DNA from: Nocardioides mangrovicus | GTDB taxonomy: Bacteria > Actinomycetota > Actinomycetes > Propionibacteriales > Nocardioidaceae | Reading direction: 5' to 3' | Length of the DNA: 47,630 nucleotides | NCBI RefSeq assembly: GCF_003674065.1 | Contig: NZ_RDBE01000008.1 | Span: 177,636 to 225,265, forward strand | Part shown: positions 8,672 through 16,015 of the stretch, piece by piece | Layout: every line of letters begins with the position of its first letter | Position numbering within the stretch: position 1 is the first letter of the stretch | Program-made: the position numbers and the translations under genes | The notes under the pieces: generated by a model | Told to the model about the DNA's origin: nothing | Databases searched by the model: none | What the model saw: the letters and a program-made list of their open reading frames with translations, nothing else

Positions 8672-9400
8672 TCAGTGCCCCATTCCCAGTCCACCGTCGA
8701 CGGGGATGACGGCCCCCGTCACGTACGCCGCGCCGTCGGAGGCCAGCCAGGTGACCACCGAGGCGACCTCGGCCGGGCTGGCGAACCGCTGGAGCGGGAT
8801 CTGCTGCTTGTACGACGCCTGCTGCTCCTCGGGGAGCCCGGCGGTCATGTCGGTCTCGACGTAGCCCGGCGCCACGACGTTGGTGGTGATGCCGCGACCG
8901 CCCAGCTCGCGCGTCAGCGAGCGGGCCATGCCCACCAGACCCGCCTTGGACGCCGCGTAGTTGACCTGCCCCGGAGAGCCCAGCAGGCCCACGACCGAGG
9001 ACACCAGCACGATCCGGCCCTTGCGCGCCCGGAGCATCGTGCGCGAGGCCCGCTTCACCAGCCGGAACGACCCGGTCAGGTTGGTCTCGATGACCTGCGA
9101 CCAGTCGTCCTCGCTCATCCGCAGCAGCAGCGTGTCGCGGGTGATGCCGGCGTTGGCGACCAGTACCTCCGGCGCACCCTGGTGCTCCTCGGTGGCCTTG
9201 AAGGCGGCGTCGACGCTCGCCGGGTCGGTCAGCTCGCACGCCACGCCGTAGGCACCCTCGGGCGCCTCGCCGCTGCGCGTGGTCACCGCGACCGCGTCGC
9301 CCTGCGCCACGAAGGCCTCGGCGATGGCCCGCCCGATCCCGCGGTTGCCGCCGGTGACGAGCACCGACCTCTTCACGGGGCTGACTTGTTCCTCGCTCAC
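8672..9400 (-). CDS. fabG: 3-oxoacyl-[ACP] reductase (FabG/MabA-like)
   Basis: Classical short-chain dehydrogenase of 242 residues that reduces beta-ketoacyl-ACP with NADPH in FAS-II. It shows the cofactor motif TGGNRGIG (about residues 16-23), NAGIT, the catalytic Ser in VLVSSVVG, the YAASKAG motif (YxxxK), and PGYVETDMT after the active site. GTG 9400 is preferred because TAGCGT stands seven bases upstream in the leaderless pattern and no Shine-Dalgarno is present. A second GTG eight codons on is possible. It is followed by fabI with one base between stop and start. Confidence 0.92.
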   Translation of the reverse strand: MSEEQVSPVKRSVLVTGGNRGIGRAIAEAFVAQGDAVAVTTRSGEAPEGAYGVACELTDPASVDAAFKATEEHQGAPEVLVANAGITRDTLLLRMSEDDWSQVIETNLTGSFRLVKRASRTMLRARKGRIVLVSSVVGLLGSPGQVNYAASKAGLVGMARSLTRELGGRGITTNVVAPGYVETDMTAGLPEEQQASYKQQIPLQRFASPAEVASVVTWLASDGAAYVTGAVIPVDGGLGMGH

Positions 9401-9407
9401 CGACGCG

Positions 9408-9413
9408 ACGCTA
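9408..9413 (-). promoter_or_regulatory. -10 element of a leaderless fabG promoter
   Basis: TAGCGT (minus strand) is followed by seven bases and then the GTG start of fabG. This matches the TANNNT-N6-7-start arrangement of leaderless actinobacterial mRNAs. No clear -35 box is seen. Confidence 0.5.
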
Positions 9414-9431
9414 TCGACTACTCACCGGTAC

Positions 9432-9644
9432 CTAGTCATCCTCGAGCCGGAAGCCGAGCTTCATGCTGACCTGGTAGTGCTCGACGGTGCCGTCCTTGAC
9501 CTGACCCCGCACGCCGGTGACCTCGAACCAGTCGAGGTGGCGCAGGGTCCGCGACGCCCGCTCGACGCCGTTGCGGATGGCCTGGTCGATGCCGTCGGTG
9601 GACGTGCCGACGATCTCGGTGAGGCGGTAGGTGCGATCTGTCAT
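9432..9644 (-). CDS. Dodecin, flavin-binding oligomeric protein
   Basis: Small 70-residue protein with the dodecin signature throughout: Y-LTEIVGTS near the start, AI-NGVERAS-TLRHLDWFEV in the middle (the Trp stacks on the flavin) and VEHYQVSMKLGFRLED at the end. Dodecins assemble as 12-mers that store or buffer FMN, riboflavin or CoA in the cytosol. Length is typical. It is encoded just upstream of fabG on the same strand, 31 bases away, but fabG seems to have its own promoter. The start is ATG 9644. No convincing Shine-Dalgarno was found. Confidence 0.9.
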   Translation of the reverse strand: MTDRTYRLTEIVGTSTDGIDQAIRNGVERASRTLRHLDWFEVTGVRGQVKDGTVEHYQVSMKLGFRLEDD

Positions 9645-9694
9645 GCGCGCAGCGTCTCACCCCTGGGGCTGAACGGTGGCCGCCGGTGCCGACG

Positions 9695-9700
9695 TAGGGT
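9695..9700 (+). promoter_or_regulatory. -10 element of a leaderless DUF3099-gene promoter
   Basis: TAGGGT lies seven bases before ATG 9708, with no Shine-Dalgarno between them. The same TANNNT spacing is seen at fabG, moaA, the SURF1 gene and csrA in this window. Confidence 0.5.
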
Positions 9701-9707
9701 CGGTGGC

Positions 9708-10025
9708 ATGGCGAAGGGTGCGCGCCGTGACGAGGGCGTCGTCGAGATCACCTCGGCCGCGCCCAGCCGCGACGTCGACATCCGGATCCGCCAGCGCCGC
9801 TACCTGTTCTCGATGGCCCTGCGCACGATGTGCTTCGTCGGCGCGATCGTCACGCAGGGCTGGGTGCGCTGGACTTTGGTGGCCGGCGCGATCGTGCTGC
9901 CCTACGTCGCCGTGGTGATGGCCAACGCCGCCAGCCCCCAGCTGCCCGGCGCGGGCCCCGAGTCCCCCGGTCCGGGCCGCGACCAGTACCCGCAGCTGCC
10001 GCCGGGCGCCCAGCGCCACACCTGA
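9708..10025 (+). CDS. DUF3099 family small membrane protein
   Basis: Protein of 105 residues. A charged N-terminus with ITSAAPSRDVDIRIRQRRY is followed by two hydrophobic segments (about residues 34-50 and 55-73) and a Pro-rich tail. This layout and the RQRRYLFSM block fit the actinobacterial DUF3099 family, whose function is not known. ATG 9708 is chosen because a TAGGGT -10 box stands seven bases upstream. It is divergent from dodecin. The gene is followed by about 90 bases of non-coding DNA and then the 6C RNA. Confidence 0.75.
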   Translation: MAKGARRDEGVVEITSAAPSRDVDIRIRQRRYLFSMALRTMCFVGAIVTQGWVRWTLVAGAIVLPYVAVVMANAASPQLPGAGPESPGPGRDQYPQLPPGAQRHT

Positions 10026-10082
10026 GCCCACCGGGCACACCGCGACGGCGACACGCCGAAACAGATCACCCTCACGGGTTTG

Positions 10083-10111
10083 TTGGTCTGGACGCGGGGT
10101 CATGCAAGAAT
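10083..10111 (+). promoter_or_regulatory. Possible promoter of the 6C RNA
   Basis: TTGGTC (10083-10088), 17 bases, then AAGAAT (10106-10111) is a weak sigma-70-like pair. It would start transcription near 10118, just before the first C-loop hairpin. Confidence 0.35.
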
Positions 10112-10117
10112 CGAGCC

Positions 10118-10200
10118 ATCACGTCCGGTCTCCCCCGTCCGGATGTGTGCTGAGTGCCGGACGACTCCCCCCCGTAGTCGTCCGGCACTCCCCTTTTTTT
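10118..10200 (+). ncRNA. 6C small RNA
   Basis: Two consecutive hairpins with C-rich loops, the defining feature of the actinobacterial 6C RNA. Hairpin 1 pairs CACGTCCGG (10120-10128) with CCGGATGTG (10139-10147), nine pairs including one G-U, around a loop with five consecutive Cs. Hairpin 2 pairs AGTGCCGGACGAC (10153-10165) perfectly with GTCGTCCGGCACT (10177-10189) around a loop with seven Cs. A CCCC-T7 tail ends at 10200. Hairpin 2 plus the T-run is therefore also an intrinsic terminator. 6C RNAs are thought to act in trans by pairing of the C loops with G-rich sites in mRNAs. RNA ends are estimated. Confidence 0.85.
10153..10200 (+). terminator. Intrinsic terminator (second hairpin of the 6C RNA)
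   Basis: A perfect 13-bp stem with an 11-base loop is followed by CCCC and seven Ts. It is the only textbook T-run terminator seen in this GC-rich window. Confidence 0.88.
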
Positions 10201-10223
10201 CAGGAGTGTGGCCGGAGGCGTGA

Positions 10224-10415
10224 GTGGACATCTGTTCCGCCCGTGGCTGTCAGCTCCCCGCCCAGTGGGAGCTGCGCTGGAACAACCCCAAGCTCCACAT
10301 CCCCGAGCGTCGCAAGGTCTGGCTGGCCTGCGAGGAGCACCGCACCTCGCTCTCGGACTTCCTGACGGCGCGGGGTTTCCTGCGCGAGGTGGAGCCGCAC
10401 CCGGCCGAGACCTAA
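10224..10415 (+). CDS. Small Cys/His protein, possible zinc-binding (function unknown)
   Basis: Encodes 63 residues starting at GTG 10224, with GGAGG five bases upstream. The sequence opens VDICSARGCQ and later has W-ACEEHR, so Cys4, Cys9 and a Cys-x2-His group could bind one zinc. The end is FL-ARGFLREVEPH. I recall similar small actinobacterial proteins carrying unreliable database names such as acetone carboxylase; nothing in this sequence supports that activity. It begins only 23 bases after the 6C RNA terminator, so it either has its own promoter inside that short gap or depends on read-through from the 6C promoter. Confidence 0.75.
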   Translation: MDICSARGCQLPAQWELRWNNPKLHIPERRKVWLACEEHRTSLSDFLTARGFLREVEPHPAET

Positions 10416-10456
10416 GTCGGGCCCTGGGGTGGCGGTAAGTCGGACCGGGTTCGGGT

Positions 10457-10472
10457 GACCGGGTTCCCGGTC
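10457..10472. terminator. Palindrome between convergent genes (weak terminator candidate)
   Basis: GACCGGG-TT-CCCGGTC is a perfect 16-base palindrome between the Cys/His protein gene and moaA. It has no T-run. A direct repeat of GACCGGGTTC begins 14 bases upstream (10443). Confidence 0.35.
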
Positions 10473-10494
10473 TGGCGCACCGCTGCCGGGGCAG

Positions 10495-11490
10495 CTAGCC
10501 GCCGATGGCCGACATCGGACGGGTCGGCTGGAGGAAGGTCTCGTCGTCGATCCCGTGGCCGGGGCGCTTGCCGTGCATGGCGAAGCGCCAGCGCTGGGCC
10601 AGCTCGTCGTCGGCGGCGCCGGCGCGCAGGGCGGCACGGAGGTCGGACTCCTCGCGGGCGAAGAGGCAGTTGCGGACCTGGCCGTCGGCGGTGAGGCGGA
10701 CGCGGTCGCAGTCGCCGCAGAAGGGGCGGGTCACCGACGCGATGACGCCGACCGTCTGCGGGCCGCCGTCGACGTGGAAGAGCTCGGCCGGGGCGCTCCC
10801 CCGCGGGGTGTGGGCCGGGGTGAGCACGAAGCTCTGCTCGAGGGCGTCGAGGATCTCCTCGGCGGTGACCATCGCGGTGCGGCTCCAGTCGTGCTGGGCG
10901 TCCAGCGGCATCTGCTCGATGAAGCGCAGGTCGTAGTCGTGCTCGAGGCACCAGGTCAGCAGCTCGGCGGCCTGGTCGTCGTTGACGCCGCGCAGCAGCA
11001 CCGCGTTGACCTTCACCGGCCGCAGCCCGGCGTCGTACGCCGCGCGCAGGCCGGCCAGGACGTCCTCGAGGCGGTCGCGACGGGTGATGGCGGCGAAGGT
11101 CTCCGGGCGCACCGTGTCGAGGCTGATGTTCACCCGATCCAAGCCGGCCTCGGCCAACGCGGCAGCGGTGTGCTTGAGCCCGAGCCCGTTGCTGGTGATG
11201 GAGACCTCCGGTCGCGGCGCGAGGGCGGCGGTGCGCCGGACGATGTCGGGCAGGCCCCGACGCAGGAGGGGTTCGCCGCCGGTGAAGCGGACCTCGCGGA
11301 TGCCCAGCCGCTCGACGCCGATGGTGACCAGCCGGACCACCTCGTCGTCGGTGAGGACGTCCTCGCCGGGCAGCCAGTCCAGCCCCTCGGCCGGCATGCA
11401 GTAGCTGCAGCGCAGGTTGCAGCGGTCGGTCAACGAGACCCGCAGGTCGGTCGCGACCCTGCCGTAGCCGTCGCTCAGACCAGTGCTCAT
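10495..11490 (-). CDS. moaA: GTP 3',8-cyclase MoaA (molybdenum cofactor synthesis)
   Basis: Radical-SAM enzyme that converts GTP to 3',8-cyclo-GTP, the first step of molybdopterin synthesis. It carries the N-terminal CNLRCSYC cluster motif (Cys24, 28, 31), the SAM-binding FTGGEPLLR, and the C-terminal second cluster with FCGDCDRVRLTADGQVRNC. The C-terminal Gly-Gly, which is functionally required in MoaA, is present as SAIGG. Length 331 is normal. No other moa gene is nearby, so it is a stand-alone copy here. The start is leaderless: TAGGGT lies six bases before ATG 11490. It is divergent from the SURF1 gene with only 35 bases between start codons. Confidence 0.95.
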   Translation of the reverse strand: MSTGLSDGYGRVATDLRVSLTDRCNLRCSYCMPAEGLDWLPGEDVLTDDEVVRLVTIGVERLGIREVRFTGGEPLLRRGLPDIVRRTAALAPRPEVSITSNGLGLKHTAAALAEAGLDRVNISLDTVRPETFAAITRRDRLEDVLAGLRAAYDAGLRPVKVNAVLLRGVNDDQAAELLTWCLEHDYDLRFIEQMPLDAQHDWSRTAMVTAEEILDALEQSFVLTPAHTPRGSAPAELFHVDGGPQTVGVIASVTRPFCGDCDRVRLTADGQVRNCLFAREESDLRAALRAGAADDELAQRWRFAMHGKRPGHGIDDETFLQPTRPMSAIGG

Positions 11491-11496
11491 GAACCC

Positions 11497-11519
11497 ACCC
11501 TAGGTGTCTGCCATAGCCT
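11497..11519. promoter_or_regulatory. Back-to-back leaderless promoters for moaA and the SURF1 gene
   Basis: On the minus strand TAGGGT (11497-11502) stands six bases before the moaA ATG. On the plus strand TAGCCT (11514-11519) stands six bases before GTG 11526. Both fit TANNNT-N6-start, so the two -10 boxes and both initiation sites fit within 35 bases, and the -35 regions must overlap the opposite gene's promoter. Confidence 0.6.
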
Positions 11520-11525
11520 CAAGGC

Positions 11526-12293
11526 GTGGGATTCCTGCTCTCGCGGCGCTGGCTCGGCTTCTTCCTGGCCGTCGCGGTGCTCGCGGTCGTGGCCTGGCGG
11601 CTCGGTGTGTGGCAGTTCCACCGTCTCGACGAGCGGCGCAGCGAGAACCGCACCATCGTCACCAACCTCGCCGCCGCCCCGCTGCCGGCCGACGAGGTGC
11701 TCCCGGTGGGTCGCGCGCTGCCCGAGGCCGACGAGTGGCGCCGGGTCACCATCACCGGACGCTGGGACGACCGGCACACGGTGGTGCTGAAGTACCAGAC
11801 CCGCAAGGAGAACCCGGGCGTCGACGTCGTCACCCCGCTCGTCACCTCCTCGGGCCGGGCGGTGGTGGTCGACCGCGGCTGGATGGTCACCCAGAACAAC
11901 GGCCAGGAGCGCCCGCGCACGCCCACGGCGACCACCGGGCAGGTCACGGTCACCGGCTACGCGCGCGTGGACGCCACCGGCGGAGCGGCCACCGTGCACG
12001 ACCTGCAGACGCGCGCGCTCTCGAGCCTCGAGATCGGCCGGGCGACGGGTCACCGGGTCTACCGCGGCTTCGTCATGCTCACCGACCAGGCGCCGACCCC
12101 CGCGGTGCACCTGCGGGGCCCGGAGCTGCCCGCCATCAACGACGGGCCGCACTTCTTCTACGGCCTGCAGTGGTGGTTCTTCGCGCTGCTGGCGGTCGGC
12201 GGGTTCTGCTACCTCGCCTGGGACGAGCTCAGGCAACGCCGGGCGACCCGGCCCAGCGAGGAGAGGGAGCGGGCCGGGGCCGAGGTGGGCTGA
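11526..12293 (+). CDS. SURF1 family protein (cytochrome c oxidase biogenesis)
   Basis: Membrane protein of 255 residues with one helix near each end (about residues 10-30 and 200-222) and a long extracytoplasmic domain, the standard SURF1 architecture. Family blocks include LGVWQ-HR near the first helix, VTITGRWDD, VDVVTPLV, VVVDRGWM and the C-terminal NDGPHFFYGLQWW-F. SURF1 helps to mature haem-copper cytochrome oxidase. GTG 11526 is used because of a -10 box six bases upstream. The stop is seven bases from the convergent ABC-transporter stop. Confidence 0.9.
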   Translation: MGFLLSRRWLGFFLAVAVLAVVAWRLGVWQFHRLDERRSENRTIVTNLAAAPLPADEVLPVGRALPEADEWRRVTITGRWDDRHTVVLKYQTRKENPGVDVVTPLVTSSGRAVVVDRGWMVTQNNGQERPRTPTATTGQVTVTGYARVDATGGAATVHDLQTRALSSLEIGRATGHRVYRGFVMLTDQAPTPAVHLRGPELPAINDGPHFFYGLQWWFFALLAVGGFCYLAWDELRQRRATRPSEERERAGAEVG

Positions 12294-12304
12294 TCGCCGA
12301 TCAG
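12290..12304. terminator. Palindrome spanning both convergent stop codons
   Basis: CTGATC-GCC-GATCAG contains the TGA of the SURF1 gene and the TGA of the ABC exporter. The stem has six pairs and no T-run, so termination here is doubtful. Confidence 0.25.
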
Positions 12305-14205
12305 ACCGCCGCCTCGTCGCCGGCGAACTGGGTCCGGTAGAGGTCGGCGTAGAGACCACCGGCGGCCAGCAGCTCGGCGTGCGTGCCGTGCTCGACCACG
12401 CGGCCGGCGTCGACGACCAGGATCTGGTCGGCCTGCCGCACGGTGGAGAGCCGGTGGGCGATGACCAGCGACGTGCGCCCGACCAGCGCCTCGTCCAGCG
12501 CCCGCTGGACCGCGTGCTCGGACTCGGAGTCCAGGTGGGCCGTGGCCTCGTCGAGCACCACCACCGGCGGCGCCTTGAGCAGCAGCCGGGCGATGGCCAG
12601 CCGCTGCCGCTCGCCACCGGAGAGCCGGTAGCCGCGGTCGCCGACGACGGTGTCGAGACCGTCGGGCAGTCCACGCACCAGGTCGGCCACCTGGGCGGCG
12701 GCCAGCGCGTCCCAGATGTCCTGGTCGTCGGCCGAGGGTCGGGCGTAGCGCAGGTTCGCCCGGATGGTGTCGTGGAACATGTGCGCGTCCTGGGTGACGT
12801 AGCCGACGACGTCCTCCAGCGACTGCAGGGTCACCTCGCGCACGTCGACCAGCTCACCGTCCGGCGCCCCGACCCGCACCGCACCGCCGGTGGCGTCGTA
12901 GAGCCGCGCCATCAGGTGGGTGATGGTGGTCTTGCCGGCCCCCGACGGGCCGACCAGCGCCACCATCTGGCCGGGCTCGGCGCGGAACGACACGCCACGC
13001 AGGACCTCGGCGTTGTCGGCGCTCTCGCGCCGGGTGACCGTCTCCAGCGAGGCCAGGGACACCTCGTCGGCCAGCGGGTAGCGGAAGCGCACGTCGTCGA
13101 ACTCGACCACCGTCGAGTCGGCCGGCAGGGCCACGGCCCCGGGCTTCTCCTGCACGGTGGAGGGCAGGTCGAGCACCTCGAAGACCCGGTCGAAGCTGAC
13201 CAGCGCGGTCATCACGTCGACCCGGACGTTGGAGAGCCCCTGGATCGGGCCGAGCAGACGCAGCAGCAGCGTGGCCAGCGCCAGCAGCGTGCCCACCGAG
13301 AGCGCACCGGACATCGCCAGGTGGCCGCCGACGCCGTAGACCAGCGCCGTGGCCAGCGACGGCACCAGCACCATCGCGGCGTAGAAGACACGGGAGACGA
13401 CGGTGATCCTCACCCCCAGGTCGCGCACCACCGCGGCCTTCTGGTCGTAGAGGTCGTCCTCCTCCTCGCGGCGGCCGAACAGCTTGAGCAGCAACGCGCC
13501 GCCGACGTTGAACCGCTCGGTCATGACGTTGCCGAGGTCGGCGTTGCCGTTCATCTGCTCGCGGGTGAGTCCGGCCAGCCGTGCGCCGACCCAGCGCGAG
13601 GCCAGGAACAGGATCGGGAAGGTGACCAGGCACAGCAGCGTCACCTGCCACGACAGCGCCAGCATGGTGATGCCGACCACGAGGAGGCTGATCGAGTTCG
13701 ACACGACGCTGGAGAGCACCGAGGTGAAGGCCCGCTGGGCGCCGATGACGTCGTTGTTCAGCCGCGAGACCAGCGCGCCGGTCTGGGTGCGGGTGAAGAA
13801 GGCCAGCGACATCCGCTGCACGTGGGCGAAGACGCGGGTGCGCAGGTCGTAGATCAGGCCCTCGCCGATGCGCGAGGACAACCAGCCCAGCACGATGCTG
13901 AAGCTGGCGTCGACCAGCGAGACCAGGACCATGACGACGGCCAGCCAGGTGACCACCGAGCCGTCCTTGCGCAAGATGCCGTCGTCGATCAGGTGGCGGA
14001 TCAGCAGCGGGTTGACGACGACGATGGCGGCGTCGAGGACGGTGACGGCCAGGAAGCCGGCGATGACCGGACGGTGGGGGGCGGCGAAGGCGACGACGCG
14101 GCGCACGGTGCGCCGGCTCAGCTTGGCGTCGACGGCGGAGCGGTCGGTGCGGTACCCGCGGCCCAGCGGGCCGCCCATGCCGACCGGCGGTCGCGTCACG
14201 CTCAT
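12301..14205 (-). CDS. ABC exporter, fused permease and ATPase (ABCB/MsbA type)
   Basis: Half-transporter of 634 residues. Six membrane helices lie in residues 40-330. The ATPase domain carries Walker A GPSGAGKTT (about 418), Q-loop YVTQDAHMFHD, signature LSGGERQRLA (about 524), Walker B VVVLDEAT (about 546) and H-loop AHRLST. All catalytic residues are present, so it should work as a homodimer or with a partner. The start at ATG 14205 has AGGAGG upstream. It lies 16 bases after the crotonase gene on the same strand, suggesting co-transcription. The substrate is unknown; lipids or drugs are typical for this group. Confidence 0.9.
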   Translation of the reverse strand: MSVTRPPVGMGGPLGRGYRTDRSAVDAKLSRRTVRRVVAFAAPHRPVIAGFLAVTVLDAAIVVVNPLLIRHLIDDGILRKDGSVVTWLAVVMVLVSLVDASFSIVLGWLSSRIGEGLIYDLRTRVFAHVQRMSLAFFTRTQTGALVSRLNNDVIGAQRAFTSVLSSVVSNSISLLVVGITMLALSWQVTLLCLVTFPILFLASRWVGARLAGLTREQMNGNADLGNVMTERFNVGGALLLKLFGRREEEDDLYDQKAAVVRDLGVRITVVSRVFYAAMVLVPSLATALVYGVGGHLAMSGALSVGTLLALATLLLRLLGPIQGLSNVRVDVMTALVSFDRVFEVLDLPSTVQEKPGAVALPADSTVVEFDDVRFRYPLADEVSLASLETVTRRESADNAEVLRGVSFRAEPGQMVALVGPSGAGKTTITHLMARLYDATGGAVRVGAPDGELVDVREVTLQSLEDVVGYVTQDAHMFHDTIRANLRYARPSADDQDIWDALAAAQVADLVRGLPDGLDTVVGDRGYRLSGGERQRLAIARLLLKAPPVVVLDEATAHLDSESEHAVQRALDEALVGRTSLVIAHRLSTVRQADQILVVDAGRVVEHGTHAELLAAGGLYADLYRTQFAGDEAAV

Positions 14206-14221
14206 CGGTACCTCCTCGTCG

Positions 14222-15007
14222 TCATCCCCCGGCCAGGCGTCTCAGCAGCGGCACCTGCGCGGTGCGCTCGGCCTCGCGCTGCTCGGTCAGCGACCGCACG
14301 CCGGCCCCCTGCAGCAGTGCCTTGGTGCCGGCCACCGCGTCGTGCGGGTTGGCCAGCAGCGCCGTGACCAGGCCCGCCACGGTGGTGTCGAGCTCGTCCT
14401 TCGGCACCACCTGGTTGACCAGCCCGATCGCCTGGGCCTCGGTGGCGGCGACGAAGCGGCTGGTGGCGCAGATCTCCAGTGCCCGCGCATACCCAACCGC
14501 GCTCACCAGCGGCTTTGTTCCCGCCAGGTCGGGCACCATGCCCAGCGCGGGCTCGCGCATCGCGAACCGGACGTCGTCGGCCACGACCCGCAGGTCGCAG
14601 GCCAGCGCCAGCTGGAAGCCGCCGCCGATGGCGTAGCCGTGCACCTGCGCGATCGACACGATGCGAGGGTCGGCCAGCCACACGAAGCCGTCCTGGTACC
14701 GGGAGATCTCCGCGCGCACCTCCTCGTCGGTGTGGGCCAGCAGCTCGCCGAACCCCGACTCCCCCTCGGGGCCCTCGGGGGTGAGCATGGCCCGGTCCAG
14801 CCCGGCCGAGAACGCCTCCCCGGCCCCCTTGACCACCACCACACGGACCTCGGCCGGCAGCGCCGCCCCGACGTCGGCCAGCGCGTGCCACATGCCGGGC
14901 GTCATCGCGTTGCGCTTGGCCGGGCGGTCGAGGGTCACGGTGAGGACCTCGCCGGCCACGGTCACGGCCAGGCCGGCGCGGGCCAGGGTGTCGGCGTCGG
15001 GGAGCAT
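14222..15007 (-). CDS. Enoyl-CoA hydratase/isomerase (crotonase) family protein
   Basis: Crotonase fold of 261 residues. It has the oxyanion-hole segments AFSAGLDRAML and HGYAIGGGFQLALACD, and FAMREPALGMVPD. Of the two glutamates used by classical enoyl-CoA hydratases, the second (REPALG) is present, but the first is replaced by Gln in GGGFQL. Activity may therefore differ from simple hydration, for example isomerase or another acyl-CoA reaction. ATG 15007 starts at the family-typical N-terminus. The downstream ABC exporter gene follows after 16 bases, and the upstream gene is divergent. Confidence 0.85.
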   Translation of the reverse strand: MLPDADTLARAGLAVTVAGEVLTVTLDRPAKRNAMTPGMWHALADVGAALPAEVRVVVVKGAGEAFSAGLDRAMLTPEGPEGESGFGELLAHTDEEVRAEISRYQDGFVWLADPRIVSIAQVHGYAIGGGFQLALACDLRVVADDVRFAMREPALGMVPDLAGTKPLVSAVGYARALEICATSRFVAATEAQAIGLVNQVVPKDELDTTVAGLVTALLANPHDAVAGTKALLQGAGVRSLTEQREAERTAQVPLLRRLAGG

Positions 15008-15070
15008 GCGGCGAACTCTGCCACCCGGGTCCGACAGGAATATCGGCAGGCGCGGCGGGCTTCCCGCCTC

Positions 15071-15979
15071 ATGCGCGCAGTCAGGTTCGACCGGTTCGGC
15101 GACGTCGACGTCCTCGAGGTCCGCGACCTCGAGGAGCCACGGCCCGGGGCCGACGAGGTGGTCGTCGAGGTGCTGGCCACCTCCATCAACCCCGGCGAGA
15201 TCATGATCCGCACCGGCGGGGCGCCCTCGGACGCCTACTCCTTCCCGATGGGCCAGGGCAGCGACCTGGCCGGCCGGGTCGTCGCTGTAGGCGGTGGCGT
15301 CTCGACCTGGCAGGTGGGCGACGAGGTGGCGGGCTGGACCGACGCCCGCGCGGCCCAGGCGCAACAGGTCGCGGTGCCGGCGCACCAGTTGACCCGTCGT
15401 CCTGCGGAGGTCTCGTGGGACCAGGCGGGCAGCCTCTACGTCGCCGGCGGCACCGCGTACGCGATGCGCGACGCGGTCTCCCCGCAGCGCGGCGAGACCG
15501 CCGTCGTCACCGCGGCCGCGGGCGGCGTGGGCGCGATCCTGAGCCAGGTGCTGGTGCACGACGGGGTGCGGGTGCTCGGCGTGGCCGGCCCGGACAACGA
15601 CGACTACCTGCGCAGCATCGGCGTCGAGCCGGTCAACCGCGGCGAGGACCTGGCCGGCCGGCTGGCCGGCGACCCCCACGGCGTCGACGTCTTCTTGGAC
15701 TGCTTCGGCGCCGGCTACACCGACCTCGGGCTGCAGCTGACCGACCGCGTGGTGACCATCGCCGACTTCGAGGCCGCCCAGCACAACGCGGCCACGGTCG
15801 TCTTCGGCTACCAGAGCACCTCCGCCGACACCCTCGCCGTGCTGCTCGGGCTCATGGCCTCGGGTGAGGTGGGCGTCGAGATCGCCGCGAGCTACCCGCT
15901 GGAGCAGGTGCGCGAGGCCTACACCGAGCTGGCCGAGCGCCGCACCCGCGGCAAGATCGTGCTACACCCCCACGACTGA
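15071..15979 (+). CDS. Zinc-independent NADPH:quinone oxidoreductase-like protein (MDR superfamily)
   Basis: Medium-chain dehydrogenase/reductase of 302 residues without the structural or catalytic zinc ligands. It has the GroES-like N-domain (DEVVVEVLATSINPGE, GSDLAGRVVAVG) and the nucleotide site AAAGGVGAILSQ (about residues 143-154). The C-terminal pattern EQVREAY-ELAERRTRGKIVLHP is common to quinone oxidoreductases. Expected to reduce quinones or other enones with NAD(P)H in the cytosol. ATG 15071 is 63 bases from the divergent crotonase start. I see no clear Shine-Dalgarno. No operon partner follows, since glgX begins after 36 bases with different content, though read-through is possible. 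Confidence 0.82.
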   Translation: MRAVRFDRFGDVDVLEVRDLEEPRPGADEVVVEVLATSINPGEIMIRTGGAPSDAYSFPMGQGSDLAGRVVAVGGGVSTWQVGDEVAGWTDARAAQAQQVAVPAHQLTRRPAEVSWDQAGSLYVAGGTAYAMRDAVSPQRGETAVVTAAAGGVGAILSQVLVHDGVRVLGVAGPDNDDYLRSIGVEPVNRGEDLAGRLAGDPHGVDVFLDCFGAGYTDLGLQLTDRVVTIADFEAAQHNAATVVFGYQSTSADTLAVLLGLMASGEVGVEIAASYPLEQVREAYTELAERRTRGKIVLHPHD

Positions 15980-16015
15980 GGTCGGCGGTCCCGCCGCTGT
16001 GGTTGGATCGTGCCA

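Noticed and set aside
14222-15784. A 520-residue crotonase
   Set aside because: The upstream part is antisense to the quinone-oxidoreductase-like gene; the crotonase domain starts at ATG 15007.
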